Position numbers and translations under genes: made by a program
Shown: piece by piece, positions 17,278-25,215 of the stretch
Layout of the letters: each line of letters begins with the position of its first letter
Numbering within the stretch: position 1 is the stretch's first letter
NCBI RefSeq assembly: GCF_008704425.1
Contig: NZ_CP023696.1
Location: forward strand, 3,086,501-3,150,500
Length of the DNA: 64,000 nucleotides
Reading direction: 5' to 3'
From: Streptomyces fradiae ATCC 10745 = DSM 40063
GTDB taxonomy: Bacteria; Actinomycetota; Actinomycetes; Streptomycetales; Streptomycetaceae
Notes under the pieces: model-generated
Database searches by the model: none
What the model saw: the letters and a program-made list of their open reading frames with translations, nothing else
What the model was told of the DNA's origin: nothing

Positions 17278-18347
17278 AGGCGCTCCAGCTGTCGTTCGGC
17301 GAGGGTGCGGATGGCGCTCGCGGGTATGGGCTTCGAGTCGTAGATCCAGATGTCGGTCATGATGTCGCCGCGGTGGAACACCGCCCTGGCCCGGTAGAGG
17401 GGCAGGTAGCCGGGCTTGCGGTTCGGCTTGTCGTAGACGTAGTAGCGGCCCTCGGCTGTCCCCTTGAGGACGGCGCCGTCGTTGCCCGCGTGCCCGTCGC
17501 CGGTCATGTAGGAGCGCTGGCCCTCCGCGTGGTCGGCGGCGGCGTTGGTGTAGCCCGGATGGAACTGGACCAGACGGACGTGGGTCTTCCGATCCCCTTC
17601 CCTCCAGTGCCTGATCGCGACACGGCGGAACTCCTCCTCCGCGAGCGCGCTGAACATGCGTGCCTTCGATTCGAAGGTCACGGCGTACACCGGAAGACCC
17701 CCCAGCTCGTCCCTCGCGTCCACGCCCTTGGGAGCGGGCGCCAGCAGCTTGCGGAGGTCGCCGTCCGTCTTGACGCGGCGGTCCTCGGCGGCCGTGAGCG
17801 GGTGCGGCTCCTCGCCCTTGGGGAGCGGCGCGGCCGGGTAGGCGAGGCCGGGCTGGTTCAGGGGCGGGAGCGGGGTCGGCGGGCGGTCGGCCTGGATCCG
17901 GTAGCCGACCGCCGTGCCGGCGCTGACGCCGATGACCGCCGCGGCGGCGATCAGCAGGACCGTGCGGCCCCATCGGCGGGCGGGGCGGGGCGCGCCCTGG
18001 GCGGGCGGGAGCTCCGCGCTCGCGGCGGCGTCCGGGGCGGTGGCGGCGTCCGTGGCCGGGGCCGGGGCGGCGCCCGGAGCGGCGTCCGGGGCCTTCGGCG
18101 CGTCCCGGGTGTCCGGGTTCTTCGGCGCGTGGTCCTTCGGCGCCTCCGGAGCGACGTCCGGGGCGTCCGAGGCCGGGGACGGGATGGCGTCCGGGGCCGG
18201 GGCCGTGGCGGTCGGCGCGTCCTGGGCGGTGGCCGGGGCGCCGGCGGCCTCCGGGGCTTCGGCGGCGCCCGGTTCCTCCGCGGCGCCCGGTTCCTCGGCG
18301 GCGGCGCCCGGTCTTCCGGCGGCGTCCGTGCTGTCTGCGGTGTTCAA
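17274..18347 (-). CDS. Membrane-anchored protein, first of three related proteins, with Ala/Pro-rich cytoplasmic tail
   Basis: A 357-residue protein. The first about 120 residues are Ala/Pro/Asp/Glu-rich (repeats such as EEPGAAEEPGAAEAP), then one membrane helix (about 127-147), then an outer domain with 'DLRKLLAPAPKG' near 200, matching the next two genes. It heads a three-gene operon whose stops and starts overlap by four bases each. The start lies 110 bases from the divergent DsrE gene, so the promoter is in 18348-18457. Function unknown. Confidence 0.85.
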   Translation of the reverse strand: MNTADSTDAAGRPGAAAEEPGAAEEPGAAEAPEAAGAPATAQDAPTATAPAPDAIPSPASDAPDVAPEAPKDHAPKNPDTRDAPKAPDAAPGAAPAPATDAATAPDAAASAELPPAQGAPRPARRWGRTVLLIAAAAVIGVSAGTAVGYRIQADRPPTPLPPLNQPGLAYPAAPLPKGEEPHPLTAAEDRRVKTDGDLRKLLAPAPKGVDARDELGGLPVYAVTFESKARMFSALAEEEFRRVAIRHWREGDRKTHVRLVQFHPGYTNAAADHAEGQRSYMTGDGHAGNDGAVLKGTAEGRYYVYDKPNRKPGYLPLYRARAVFHRGDIMTDIWIYDSKPIPASAIRTLAERQLERL

Positions 18348-18457
18348 GAGAGGGTCCCCCCACGAGACCTGAGCGTGATCGAATCGGATCAGGTGTACGA
18401 CTCACTGACATGTACAGGCACGGCGGGGTTGTACGCACCCGCATTACAGTTCGGCAC

Positions 18458-18820
18458 ATGGCGAAAAAGCTCGTGATCAAGGTGACCGCCGGGGCCGACG
18501 CTCCCGAGCGGTGCTCGCAGGCGTTCACGGTGGCGGCGGTCGCCGCGGCCAGCGGCGTCGAGGTGTCGCTGTGGCTGACCGGGGAGTCCTCGTGGTTCGC
18601 GGTGCCGGGGAAGGCGGCCGGGTTCGAGCTGCCGCACGCCGCGCCGCTTCCCGATCTGATCGCGTCGGTGCAGTCGGCCGGCCGGATCACGCTGTGCACG
18701 CAGTGCGCGGCCCGCCGGGAGATCACGGAGGCGGACCTGATCGAGGGCGTGCGGATCGCGGGCGCCCAGGTCTTCCTGAGCGAGATCATGGAGGACGGCG
18801 TCCAGGCGCTCGTGTACTGA
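18458..18820 (+). CDS. DsrE-family sulfur-relay-like protein
   Basis: A 120-residue protein with the small alpha/beta DsrE fold: 'KLVIKVTAGADAPERCSQAF' at the start and 'ITLCTQCAARREIT' near 85. DsrE/TusD-like proteins pass persulfide sulfur along cysteines; the CxxC here could play that part, though many actinobacterial members are uncharacterised. The context supports sulfur chemistry: a DUF1416 protein, a thiosulfate sulfurtransferase and a MoaD-like carrier lie within 5 kb. Confidence 0.85.
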   Translation: MAKKLVIKVTAGADAPERCSQAFTVAAVAAASGVEVSLWLTGESSWFAVPGKAAGFELPHAAPLPDLIASVQSAGRITLCTQCAARREITEADLIEGVRIAGAQVFLSEIMEDGVQALVY

Positions 18821-18856
18821 GCGGCCCGCTGCCAGGGGCCGGGTCGCGGGCGCGGT

Positions 18857-19123
18857 CTACGGCGGGCCCGGCTTCTTCTTCCCGTCCAGCTCGGCCCACC
18901 ACTCGTCGGACTGCGGGTCCCCGGAGGGGTCGTCCCACCAGCGGTCGTCCGGGCCCCGCCGGTTCGCCGCCCAGGAGGCGAGCGGCGGCAGCAGCATCGC
19001 CGCGAAGGCCATCCCCGCCGCGGCCTCCACGGACCACAGCCGTACGAAGGCCCAGGCGCTGACGAACAGGGTCAGACAGGTGCCCATCAGCACGAAATAG
19101 GTGCGCCTACGCCGTGCGTACAC
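18857..19123 (-). CDS. DUF3099 small membrane protein
   Basis: An 88-residue protein with GTG start, preceded by GAAGG. It has a basic start ('YARRRRTYFVLMG'), two membrane helices, then an acidic tryptophan-rich tail ('DDRWWDDPSGDPQSDEWWAE') as in actinobacterial DUF3099 proteins. The long upstream reading frame is discarded because its residues are low complexity. No function is known for the family. Confidence 0.85.
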   Translation of the reverse strand: MYARRRRTYFVLMGTCLTLFVSAWAFVRLWSVEAAAGMAFAAMLLPPLASWAANRRGPDDRWWDDPSGDPQSDEWWAELDGKKKPGPP

Positions 19124-19285
19124 ACCTTCAGGGTAGGAGCCTCCGGCGCGTCCGTCCCGCCGGGCGGCGGGGCCTCCCGCCGCCCGCCCGGCGCGCGCGG
19201 CGGCGGTACCGCCCGGAGACGGGCCCCGCCCCGCTGCCGGACCCGCACGCCACGCGGCAGGCCAGGCGGCACGGCACGGCAAGAC

Positions 19286-19344
19286 CGAAGGGCCGCACCT
19301 CAAGTCCCGGAAAGCGTCCAACCCCCAGGAGGCGCGGCCCTTCG
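19286..19344 (-). terminator. Inverted repeat after the DUF1416 gene
   Basis: CGAAGGGCCGC (19286-19296) and GCGGCCCTTCG (19334-19344) are exact complements with 37 bases between. They start 20 bases past the stop of the sulfurtransferase/DUF1416 operon. There is no T-run. It is the likeliest transcript end, as many Streptomyces terminators lack a T-run. Confidence 0.5.
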
Positions 19345-19364
19345 GCCGTTCGTGTACCGCCGTG

Positions 19365-19652
19365 TCAGACGGCGATGGCGACCTCCGCGAGACCACCGGT
19401 CTCCACGACGACCTGCCGGTCCGCCGTGCCGCCCGGCACCAGGGCGCGGACGGTCCAGGTGCCCTCGGCCGCGTAGAACCGGAACTGGCCGGTCGCGGAC
19501 GTCGGGACCTCGGCGGTGAACTCGCCGGTCGAGTCGAGCAGCCGCACGTAGCCGGTCACGGGCTCGCCGTCACGGGTGACCTGACCCTGGATCGTGGTCT
19601 CACCGGGCTTGATCGCGGAGGCGTCGGGGCCGCCGACCTGGGCTCCACACAT
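19365..19652 (-). CDS. sseC: DUF1416 protein (SseC-like)
   Basis: A 95-residue protein beginning 'MCGAQVGGPDAS', the invariant N-terminus of the DUF1416/SseC family, followed by a carboxypeptidase-regulatory-like beta sandwich ('GQVTRDGEPVTGYVRLLD'). In mycobacteria and Streptomyces it always follows a thiosulfate sulfurtransferase gene, as here with a 36-base gap, which suggests a joint role in sulfur transfer. Cys2 is the only evident reactive residue. Confidence 0.92.
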   Translation of the reverse strand: MCGAQVGGPDASAIKPGETTIQGQVTRDGEPVTGYVRLLDSTGEFTAEVPTSATGQFRFYAAEGTWTVRALVPGGTADRQVVVETGGLAEVAIAV

Positions 19653-19688
19653 GTCGTACCTGTCCTTAAGCGTCGCTGGTGGGGAGGG

Positions 19689-20534
19689 TTACTTGGCGGG
19701 GCCGAGCTCGATCGGCACGCCGACGAGGGAGCCGTACTCGGTCCACGAACCGTCGTAGTTCTTGACGTTCTCCTGGCCCAGCAGCTCGTGCAGGACGAAC
19801 CAGGTCAGCGCGGAGCGCTCGCCGATGCGGCAGTAGGCGATGGTGTCCTTCGCCAGGTCCACCTGCTCGTCGGCGTAGAGCGCCTTCAGCTCGTCGTCCG
19901 ACTTGAAGGTGCCGTCGTCGTTGGCGTTCTTCGACCACGGGATGTTGCGGGCGCTCGGCACGTGGCCGGGGCGCTGCGACTGCTCCTGCGGGAGGTGCGC
20001 CGGGGCGAGCAGCTTGCCGCTGAACTCGTCGGGCGAGCGGACGTCGACGATGTTCTGGCTGCCGATGGCGGCCACGACGTCGTCGCGGAAGGCGCGGATC
20101 GAGGTGTCCAGGGCCTTGGCCTTGTACGCGGTGGCCGGGCGGTTCGGGACCTCGGAGCCGTCCACCAGGTCGCGGGAGTCCAGCTCCCACTTCTTGCGGC
20201 CGCCGTCGAGGAGCTTCACGCTCTCGTGGCCGTACAGCTTGAAGTACCAGTAGGCGTACGCGGCGAACCAGTTGTTGTTGCCGCCGTAGAGGACGACCGT
20301 GTCGTCGTTGGCGATGCCCTTCGCCGAGAGGAGCTTCTCGAAGCCCTCCTGGTCCACGAAGTCGCGGCGGACCGGGTCCTGGAGGTCCTTCTTCCAGTCG
20401 ATCCGGACGGCGTTGCGGATGTGGTTCTTGTCGTACGCGGAGGTGTCCTCGTCGACCTCGACGAGGACGACCTTCGGGTCGTCGAGGTGGGCCTCGACCC
20501 AGTCGGCGTCTACCAGGACGTCGCTGCGGCTCAT
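19689..20534 (-). CDS. Thiosulfate sulfurtransferase (CysA/SseA-type rhodanese)
   Basis: A 281-residue two-domain rhodanese. The C-terminal domain holds the catalytic loop 'YCRIGERSA' (about 234-242), the CRxGE(R/x)S form characteristic of thiosulfate-specific enzymes; the N-terminal domain is the inactive copy. It transfers a sulfane sulfur from thiosulfate to cyanide or a thiol acceptor. ATG at 20534 follows GGAGAAGACAG. A cysteine-containing leader peptide lies 154 bases upstream and the SseC gene directly downstream. Confidence 0.93.
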   Translation of the reverse strand: MSRSDVLVDADWVEAHLDDPKVVLVEVDEDTSAYDKNHIRNAVRIDWKKDLQDPVRRDFVDQEGFEKLLSAKGIANDDTVVLYGGNNNWFAAYAYWYFKLYGHESVKLLDGGRKKWELDSRDLVDGSEVPNRPATAYKAKALDTSIRAFRDDVVAAIGSQNIVDVRSPDEFSGKLLAPAHLPQEQSQRPGHVPSARNIPWSKNANDDGTFKSDDELKALYADEQVDLAKDTIAYCRIGERSALTWFVLHELLGQENVKNYDGSWTEYGSLVGVPIELGPAK

Positions 20535-20688
20535 GCTGTCTTCTCCTCCGGGGCAGTCTGCGGCGGGATGATGCGGGTGCGGCACGTGCGCCGGGCGCTC
20601 TACGCGTACGGGGGTGCGGGGCGGCCACGGCGCGGGGAAGGCCCCTCGGTGCGGAAGGGCCGGAAGACGCGGGGTGCGAGGGCCCCGC

Positions 20689-20772
20689 TCAGACAGTGCG
20701 ACAGAGCATGGCGGCGACGCGGCACAGGTCTACTGCCCGCCGCTTCGTGAGGTCCGCCTGTCGCTTCATCAT
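20689..20772 (-). CDS. 27-residue leader peptide of the sulfurtransferase operon
   Basis: ATG-ATG at 20772/20769 opens a peptide reading 'MMKRQADLTKRRAVDLCRVA' and ending AMLCRTV. The 'RRxVDLxRVAxxLC' pattern is that of the short leader peptides seen ahead of sulfur-assimilation operons in Streptomyces. Its two Cys codons each precede Arg codons. The 154 bases to the sulfurtransferase gene contain GGCCCTCG (minus strand, about 20680) and CGAGGGGCC (about 20645), which can pair as a hairpin. Control by ribosome stalling at Cys codons is inferred. Confidence 0.75.
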   Translation of the reverse strand: MMKRQADLTKRRAVDLCRVAAMLCRTV

Positions 20773-20947
20773 GGTCCGATCGTAGGGACGGACCGGCGGC
20801 CGTGTCACCGGCGTGTCGGATAGTGAGACAGGAACATCCGAATGGCGGGATACGACCGCCCCGCGCGCCGGTCCGGGCGCGGCCCGTCCGGGGTGTTCCC
20901 GCAGTTCGTCTAGGGGGTGGACGTCCGCGTCTCGCGATGTGGTCCGG

Positions 20948-21637
20948 TCAGCCGGCCAGGACCAGGTTCCGGCCGGTCACCGTGATCTGGAGGCCGTCGG
21001 GCGTGGCGTCCACGCGTTCGATGCCCAGCCCGGCCGGGAAGCCCTTGACCTCGCGGTCGAAGTCCGTGCGCTGCCGCACCAGCTCCTCGATGCCCGGGAT
21101 GCCCTCGCCGGGCACCTCGTCGGCGCGCACCCGCAGCGTGTCGCCGTCGACGACGCTCACCGTGGACAGCACGCTCCGCGTCAGGGTGCGGCCCAGCACC
21201 TCGACGCTGCCGGTGACCTTCAGCTTGCCGTCGCCGCCGTAGCCGAGCGCGACGTCCTTGTCCGACGCCTTGCTCAGCTCCTCGTACGAGATGCGGGCCG
21301 TGCCGGTCGCGGAGGCGGCGACGGCCCGCGAGTAGCCGTTCTCCAGCCGCACGCCGCGCAGCCGCGCCTCGAGCTCGCCCACGCGGACCGTGCGGCCGCC
21401 CGCCGTCGCCTCGACGCCGGTCATGGCCACGTCCACCTGGTCCAGCTCCTCGCCGAGGACCTGCGTCAGGAAGGGGAACCCCCGGATCGACACGTCCGGC
21501 GTGCCGGCCAGGCCCTGCCCGGCCCGGATCCGGTCGGCGGCCTCGGACTCGGCGGCGGCGACCGCCAGCCGGTCCACGACGGTGAAGAGACCGCCGAGGA
21601 CGACGGCGATGATCAGCAGTGTGCGCAGTGCTCGCAT
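20948..21637 (-). CDS. LmeA-family phospholipid-binding protein (DUF2993)
   Basis: A 229-residue protein: an N-terminal signal or anchor helix ('LLIIAVVLGGLFTVVDRLAV') then 'AADRIRAGQGLAGTPDVSIR' and 'GFPFLTQVLGEELDQVDVAM', the conserved opening of DUF2993/LmeA proteins. The mycobacterial relative binds phosphatidylinositides and acts in lipomannan elongation; for Streptomyces only lipid binding outside the membrane can be proposed. The 234-base gap upstream (21638-21871) ends in GGGGGCGAGCGGCC direct repeats (about 21806-21865). Confidence 0.88.
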   Translation of the reverse strand: MRALRTLLIIAVVLGGLFTVVDRLAVAAAESEAADRIRAGQGLAGTPDVSIRGFPFLTQVLGEELDQVDVAMTGVEATAGGRTVRVGELEARLRGVRLENGYSRAVAASATGTARISYEELSKASDKDVALGYGGDGKLKVTGSVEVLGRTLTRSVLSTVSVVDGDTLRVRADEVPGEGIPGIEELVRQRTDFDREVKGFPAGLGIERVDATPDGLQITVTGRNLVLAG

Positions 21638-21871
21638 GGTTCGGTGAATCCCCCGCCCAGTTGGTGCCCGGCCCCCCGCGCCGACGTGAAGATCGACGTA
21701 CGGGGCCTGGCTGATGGTTCCCCGGCGTCTCACAGGTCACACCCGGCACGGGCCCGCCGGTGGCCGGTCTCCTCATGGACCGGTGGACCCGTGACCGGTG
21801 GCCCGGCCGGGGGCGAGCGGCCGGCGGGCGAGCGACCGGGGGCGAGCGGCCGGGGGCGAGCGGCCGGCCGG

Positions 21872-23584
21872 TCAGGCCAGCGCGCGGCCCAGCACGTACA
21901 CGACCGGCGCGGCGACGGCCAGCGGCAGCGCGACGCCCGCCGTCATGTGCACGAACCGCGACGGGTAGTCGTACGCCGCCACCCGCAGCCCGATCACCGC
22001 GCACACCCCGGCCGCGAGGCCCAGCACGGCCCCCGTCACGCCCAGGCCGGTCACCGCCCCGGCCACCGCGCCCGCGCCCGCTGCGGCGAGCAGGGCGCCC
22101 ACCAGCGAGACCGGGCCGGGCAGCGGCAGCGCGCGGACGACCGTCGCGGCGGCGACGCCGAGGGCGCCCACCACGACCGCGTCCGGCTCGGCGGCCGGGA
22201 AACCGGCGGCCACGACGGCCAGCGCCGACGACACCACGGTCGCCATCAGCCCGTACATCCGCTCCTCCGGCGCCGCGTGGCTGCGCAGCTGGAGGACGAG
22301 GACCAGCAGGACCCACACGCCGAGGGTGCCCAGGATCGCGGCGGGCGCGTGCTCCCGCCCGGCGGCGAGCAGGGCCGCGTCGGCGACGACGCCGCCGAGG
22401 AAGGCCAGCGCGATGCCCTGGCGGGCGGGCCACATGCCGTTGAGCCGGAACCATCCGGCGGCGGTGACCGCCTGGAGCAGCACCAGCGGGACCAGCAACG
22501 CGTACGGGCCCAGGGCGGCGCCCCCGGCGAGGAGGACGCCGAGCAGCGCGGTGAGCCCGGCGGGCTGGATGCCCGGGTCGATGATCGGCGACCGCCCCTC
22601 GGCGCGGGCGCGCTGCGCGTCGGTGATCCGGGTATTGCCGAGGGTGGTGGGCGCGCTGTACTCCGGCTCGTGCGCGGGCGGGTCCGCGGGGGAGGTCGCG
22701 GTGGTGGCGGGGCTCGCGGGCGTGGGGGCGGCCGCGTGTGCGGTGCCGGACGGGTGGGCGGCGGGGGCGTACGGGACGTCCTGGCCCGCGTGGCCGGGGG
22801 CGGGCGCGTACGGGGTGTCCGAAGCGGCGGGGGCGTACGGGGAGCCGGGGGCCTGAGCGCCCGGGGCCTGGCCGTACGGGGCGGCGGGGACCTGGCCGTG
22901 CGGGGCGACGGGGGCCTGGCCGTGCGGGGCCTGCGTGTAGGGGGCCTGTGTGTAAGGGGTCTGGCCGTACGGGGCCGGGGCCGCGTGGCCGGGGGCCTGC
23001 GCGTACGTGCCGGGCGCCGCGTGGCCAAGGTGCTCCGGGGCGCCGCCGTACGTGCCGGACGCCGGGGGCTGCCCGTACCCGGGTGCCTGGGCGCCCGCGC
23101 CGGTCGCCGGGCCGGAGCCGTACGCGCCCTGGCCGGTCGCCGGGCCGGAGCCGTACGCGCCCTGGCCGGTCGCCGGGCCGGGGCCGTACGCGTGGTGGCC
23201 GGTCGCCGCGCCGCCGTACGACGGGGGGCCCGCGGGCGCCGGCCCGTGGCCGGTCACCGGCGGCAGGTAGGCGGTCGGCGCGTCGTACCCCGGCGCCTGC
23301 GCGCCCGCCGGAGCGCCCGGCGGGGTTCCCGGCGGCACCGGGTGGCCGGACTGGCCGGTCACCGGTGGCAGGTACGCCGTCTCCTCCGCCGCGCGCGGCG
23401 GCTCGTCCCGGACGGCCGGCTGGTAGTGGGTGTCCCAGGTCTGGCCCTGCCAGGTCTGGGCGACGCCCGCGTCGTACGACCCGGCCCCGCCGTGCGGCCC
23501 GCCGTCGGCCCCGGCACCGCCGTGGGGCCCGTCGTGCGGCCCGCCGTACGACGGGTCGTACGGGTTGTGCTGATCGCTGCTCAT
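21872..23584 (-). CDS. Polytopic membrane protein with long repeat-rich N-terminal region
   Basis: A 570-residue protein in two parts. Residues 1 to about 330 are Pro/Gly/Ala/Tyr/Gln-rich with several repeat types (GPATGQGAYGS, PYGQAP, PYTQAP, APGHAAP) and are probably disordered in the cytoplasm. The rest ('GRSPIIDPGIQPAGLTALLG' onward) has about eight membrane helices. No known family recognised. The gene begins 10 bases after the MoaD-like gene, so the two are co-transcribed. Confidence 0.8.
   Translation of the reverse strand: MSSDQHNPYDPSYGGPHDGPHGGAGADGGPHGGAGSYDAGVAQTWQGQTWDTHYQPAVRDEPPRAAEETAYLPPVTGQSGHPVPPGTPPGAPAGAQAPGYDAPTAYLPPVTGHGPAPAGPPSYGGAATGHHAYGPGPATGQGAYGSGPATGQGAYGSGPATGAGAQAPGYGQPPASGTYGGAPEHLGHAAPGTYAQAPGHAAPAPYGQTPYTQAPYTQAPHGQAPVAPHGQVPAAPYGQAPGAQAPGSPYAPAASDTPYAPAPGHAGQDVPYAPAAHPSGTAHAAAPTPASPATTATSPADPPAHEPEYSAPTTLGNTRITDAQRARAEGRSPIIDPGIQPAGLTALLGVLLAGGAALGPYALLVPLVLLQAVTAAGWFRLNGMWPARQGIALAFLGGVVADAALLAAGREHAPAAILGTLGVWVLLVLVLQLRSHAAPEERMYGLMATVVSSALAVVAAGFPAAEPDAVVVGALGVAAATVVRALPLPGPVSLVGALLAAAGAGAVAGAVTGLGVTGAVLGLAAGVCAVIGLRVAAYDYPSRFVHMTAGVALPLAVAAPVVYVLGRALA
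23099..23197. repeat. 33-bp in-frame tandem repeat, three copies
   Basis: Three head-to-tail units at 23099-23131, 23132-23164 and 23165-23197 inside the membrane-protein gene. The first two are identical. Each unit codes for GPATGQGAYGS on the minus strand, so copy-number change would lengthen or shorten the disordered region without breaking the frame. Confidence 0.85.
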
Positions 23585-23594
23585 GCTGTGCGGC

Positions 23595-23849
23595 TCACCC
23601 TCCTGCGAACGGCGGGAGCACCTCGACGGTGCCGCCCTCCGCCAGCCGTACCGTCTCATGTCCGCGCGCCCCGACGGGGTCGCCGTCCACCAGGAACGAG
23701 CACCTCCGCAGCACGCGGACCAGCTCCCCCGGATGCCGCTCGCGCACGGCGGCCAGCGCCTCCGCGAGGGTCTCCGCGGCGTACGGCTCCTCGGCCGTAC
23801 CGGCGGCGGCCTTGGCCGCGGCCCAGTAGCGGATCGTTCCCGCTGCCAT
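23595..23849 (-). CDS. MoaD/ThiS-family sulfur carrier protein
   Basis: An 84-residue ubiquitin-fold protein ending in Gly-Gly ('VEVLPPFAGG'), the C-terminus that is adenylated and thiocarboxylated in MoaD and ThiS. 'IRYWAAAKAAAGTAEEPY' is the usual MoaD opening. It may carry sulfur for molybdopterin or another cofactor; the matching E1-like enzyme is not in the window. It is first in an operon with the repeat-rich membrane protein. Confidence 0.9.
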   Translation of the reverse strand: MAAGTIRYWAAAKAAAGTAEEPYAAETLAEALAAVRERHPGELVRVLRRCSFLVDGDPVGARGHETVRLAEGGTVEVLPPFAGG

Positions 23850-23926
23850 GGAGGGCTCCTTTCGTCAGGGTTCCATGATGGGCCACGCCCCGGCGCCCCC
23901 CGGTCCCCCGGCCCGCCGCCCGCCGC

Positions 23927-24808
23927 TCAGCCGCCGCCCCGCGCCGCTCCGGTCAGCCAGCGGGCGATCCGGGTGAGCAGTTCCTCCCCCGCGGCGTTCT
24001 CGGCGTGCCCCATGCCCGGCTCCAGCCACAGCTCGGCGTGCCCGCCCGACGCGGCGGCCAGCGCCCGCGGGTGGTCGACCGGGAAGTACGGGTCGCGGTC
24101 CCCGTGGACCACGAGCAGCGGCGTGGGCGCGATCATCGGCACCGCCGCCACCGGCGGCAGCGGTACGGGGTCCCAGTCGCGGTCGTGGATACGGGTGCCG
24201 AGCCCGTACCGCCCCACCAGCCGCCCGGCGGGGCGGGTGATCAGCCAGTGCACCCGCCGCATCGGGGGCGTGCCCCGGTAGTACCAGCGCGCCGGGGCGC
24301 TCACCGCGGCGACGGCGTCCGTACGCCCCTCGCGCCCCTCGCGCCCCTCGCGCCCCTCGCGCGCCACGTGCTCCCCGCGCTCCCCGTACAGCGCCGCGTG
24401 CCGCAGCACCACGGAGCCGCCCATGGAGAAGCCGGCGGTCGCCACGCGCGCGTACCCGAGGTCCCTCGCCCGGCCCACCGCCGCCGCCAGGTCCAGCACC
24501 TCGCGGTCGCCGACCGTGGAGCGCCCTCCGGAGCGGCCGTGGCCCCGGAAGGAGAAGGTCACGACCGCCGCGTGCCGGGCCAGGACGGCCACCGCGCGGC
24601 GCAGCGCCGGGCGGTCCACCGACCCGGTGAAACCGTGCGCGACGACGATCGCCGTGTCCGTCGGGCCGGCGGCGCAGGGGTCGTGGCGCGCCTCCAGGAG
24701 GACTCCGTCATCAGTCCGCAAAGACATACGCAAGGTTTCACCCAGAGGGCCGTACGTGAGCGAGGAGACATCCACACTGTGAAATGAGCCCTCTGTCCCG
24801 GATCTCAT
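23927..24808 (-). CDS. Alpha/beta hydrolase
   Basis: A 293-residue serine hydrolase. 'VVAHGFTGS' near 61 is the oxyanion-hole loop, '[10 protein letters not shown]' near 130 the nucleophile elbow with catalytic Ser, '[12 protein letters not shown]' supplies Asp and 'GMGHAENA' His. Substrate unknown. The start is placed at 24808; a later GTG ('VDVSSLTYG') is possible because no strong ribosome site is seen. An in-frame 9-bp repeat (24334-24370) codes for [12 protein letters not shown] in a surface loop. Divergent from glnR. Confidence 0.85.
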   Translation of the reverse strand: MRSGTEGSFHSVDVSSLTYGPLGETLRMSLRTDDGVLLEARHDPCAAGPTDTAIVVAHGFTGSVDRPALRRAVAVLARHAAVVTFSFRGHGRSGGRSTVGDREVLDLAAAVGRARDLGYARVATAGFSMGGSVVLRHAALYGERGEHVAREGREGREGREGRTDAVAAVSAPARWYYRGTPPMRRVHWLITRPAGRLVGRYGLGTRIHDRDWDPVPLPPVAAVPMIAPTPLLVVHGDRDPYFPVDHPRALAAASGGHAELWLEPGMGHAENAAGEELLTRIARWLTGAARGGG

Positions 24809-24830
24809 GTGGGTTATTGTGGCTGGCAGA

Positions 24831-24869
24831 GGATCCGGGCGAAGCAGCCCCCGGATCCTTTTGTGTTTT
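24831..24869 (+). terminator. Rho-independent terminator in the hydrolase-glnR gap
   Basis: GGATCCGGG (24831-24839) pairs with CCCGGATCC (24850-24858) and TTTTGTGTTTT follows: a stem, short loop and T-run, unusually orthodox for Streptomyces. It works on the plus strand, yet no plus-strand gene precedes it, since the hydrolase is on the minus strand. It would end a short RNA or act as an attenuator in a long glnR leader. The remainder of 24809-25215 has CAGGACCCG and GACGAGCAGGACCAGCAG direct repeats (24904-25030 and 25090-25140) and no gene that I can support. Confidence 0.75.
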
Positions 24870-25215
24870 CCCGCCTCTGTTACGGACGGGTGAACAAAGG
24901 CTCTCAGCAGGACCGCAGAACCGGCAGGACCCGCAGGACCCGCACGACGCAGGACCCGCACGACCGCAGTACCCGACATGGACACGCAGGACCCGCAGGA
25001 CCCGCAGTACCCGAACGACACAGTGCCGCAAGTCCTCGCACGGACCGAGGAGGAACCGACGTGATGGGCGAGCCGACCGTGCACGACCGGACGACGAGCA
25101 GGACGAGCAGGACCAGCAGGACCAGCAGGACGAAGACCGGCGGCGAGGCCGGCGGCGGAACGCCGGCCACCGGGGCGACGGCCACCGCGACGACGACCCG
25201 GGCGGGTGGGACACG

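Noticed and set aside
24784-25215. In-frame N-terminal extension of GlnR of 144 codons
   Set aside because: The extension is repeat sequence and the GlnR family starts at the 'MSSLLLLTN'-type residue used here.
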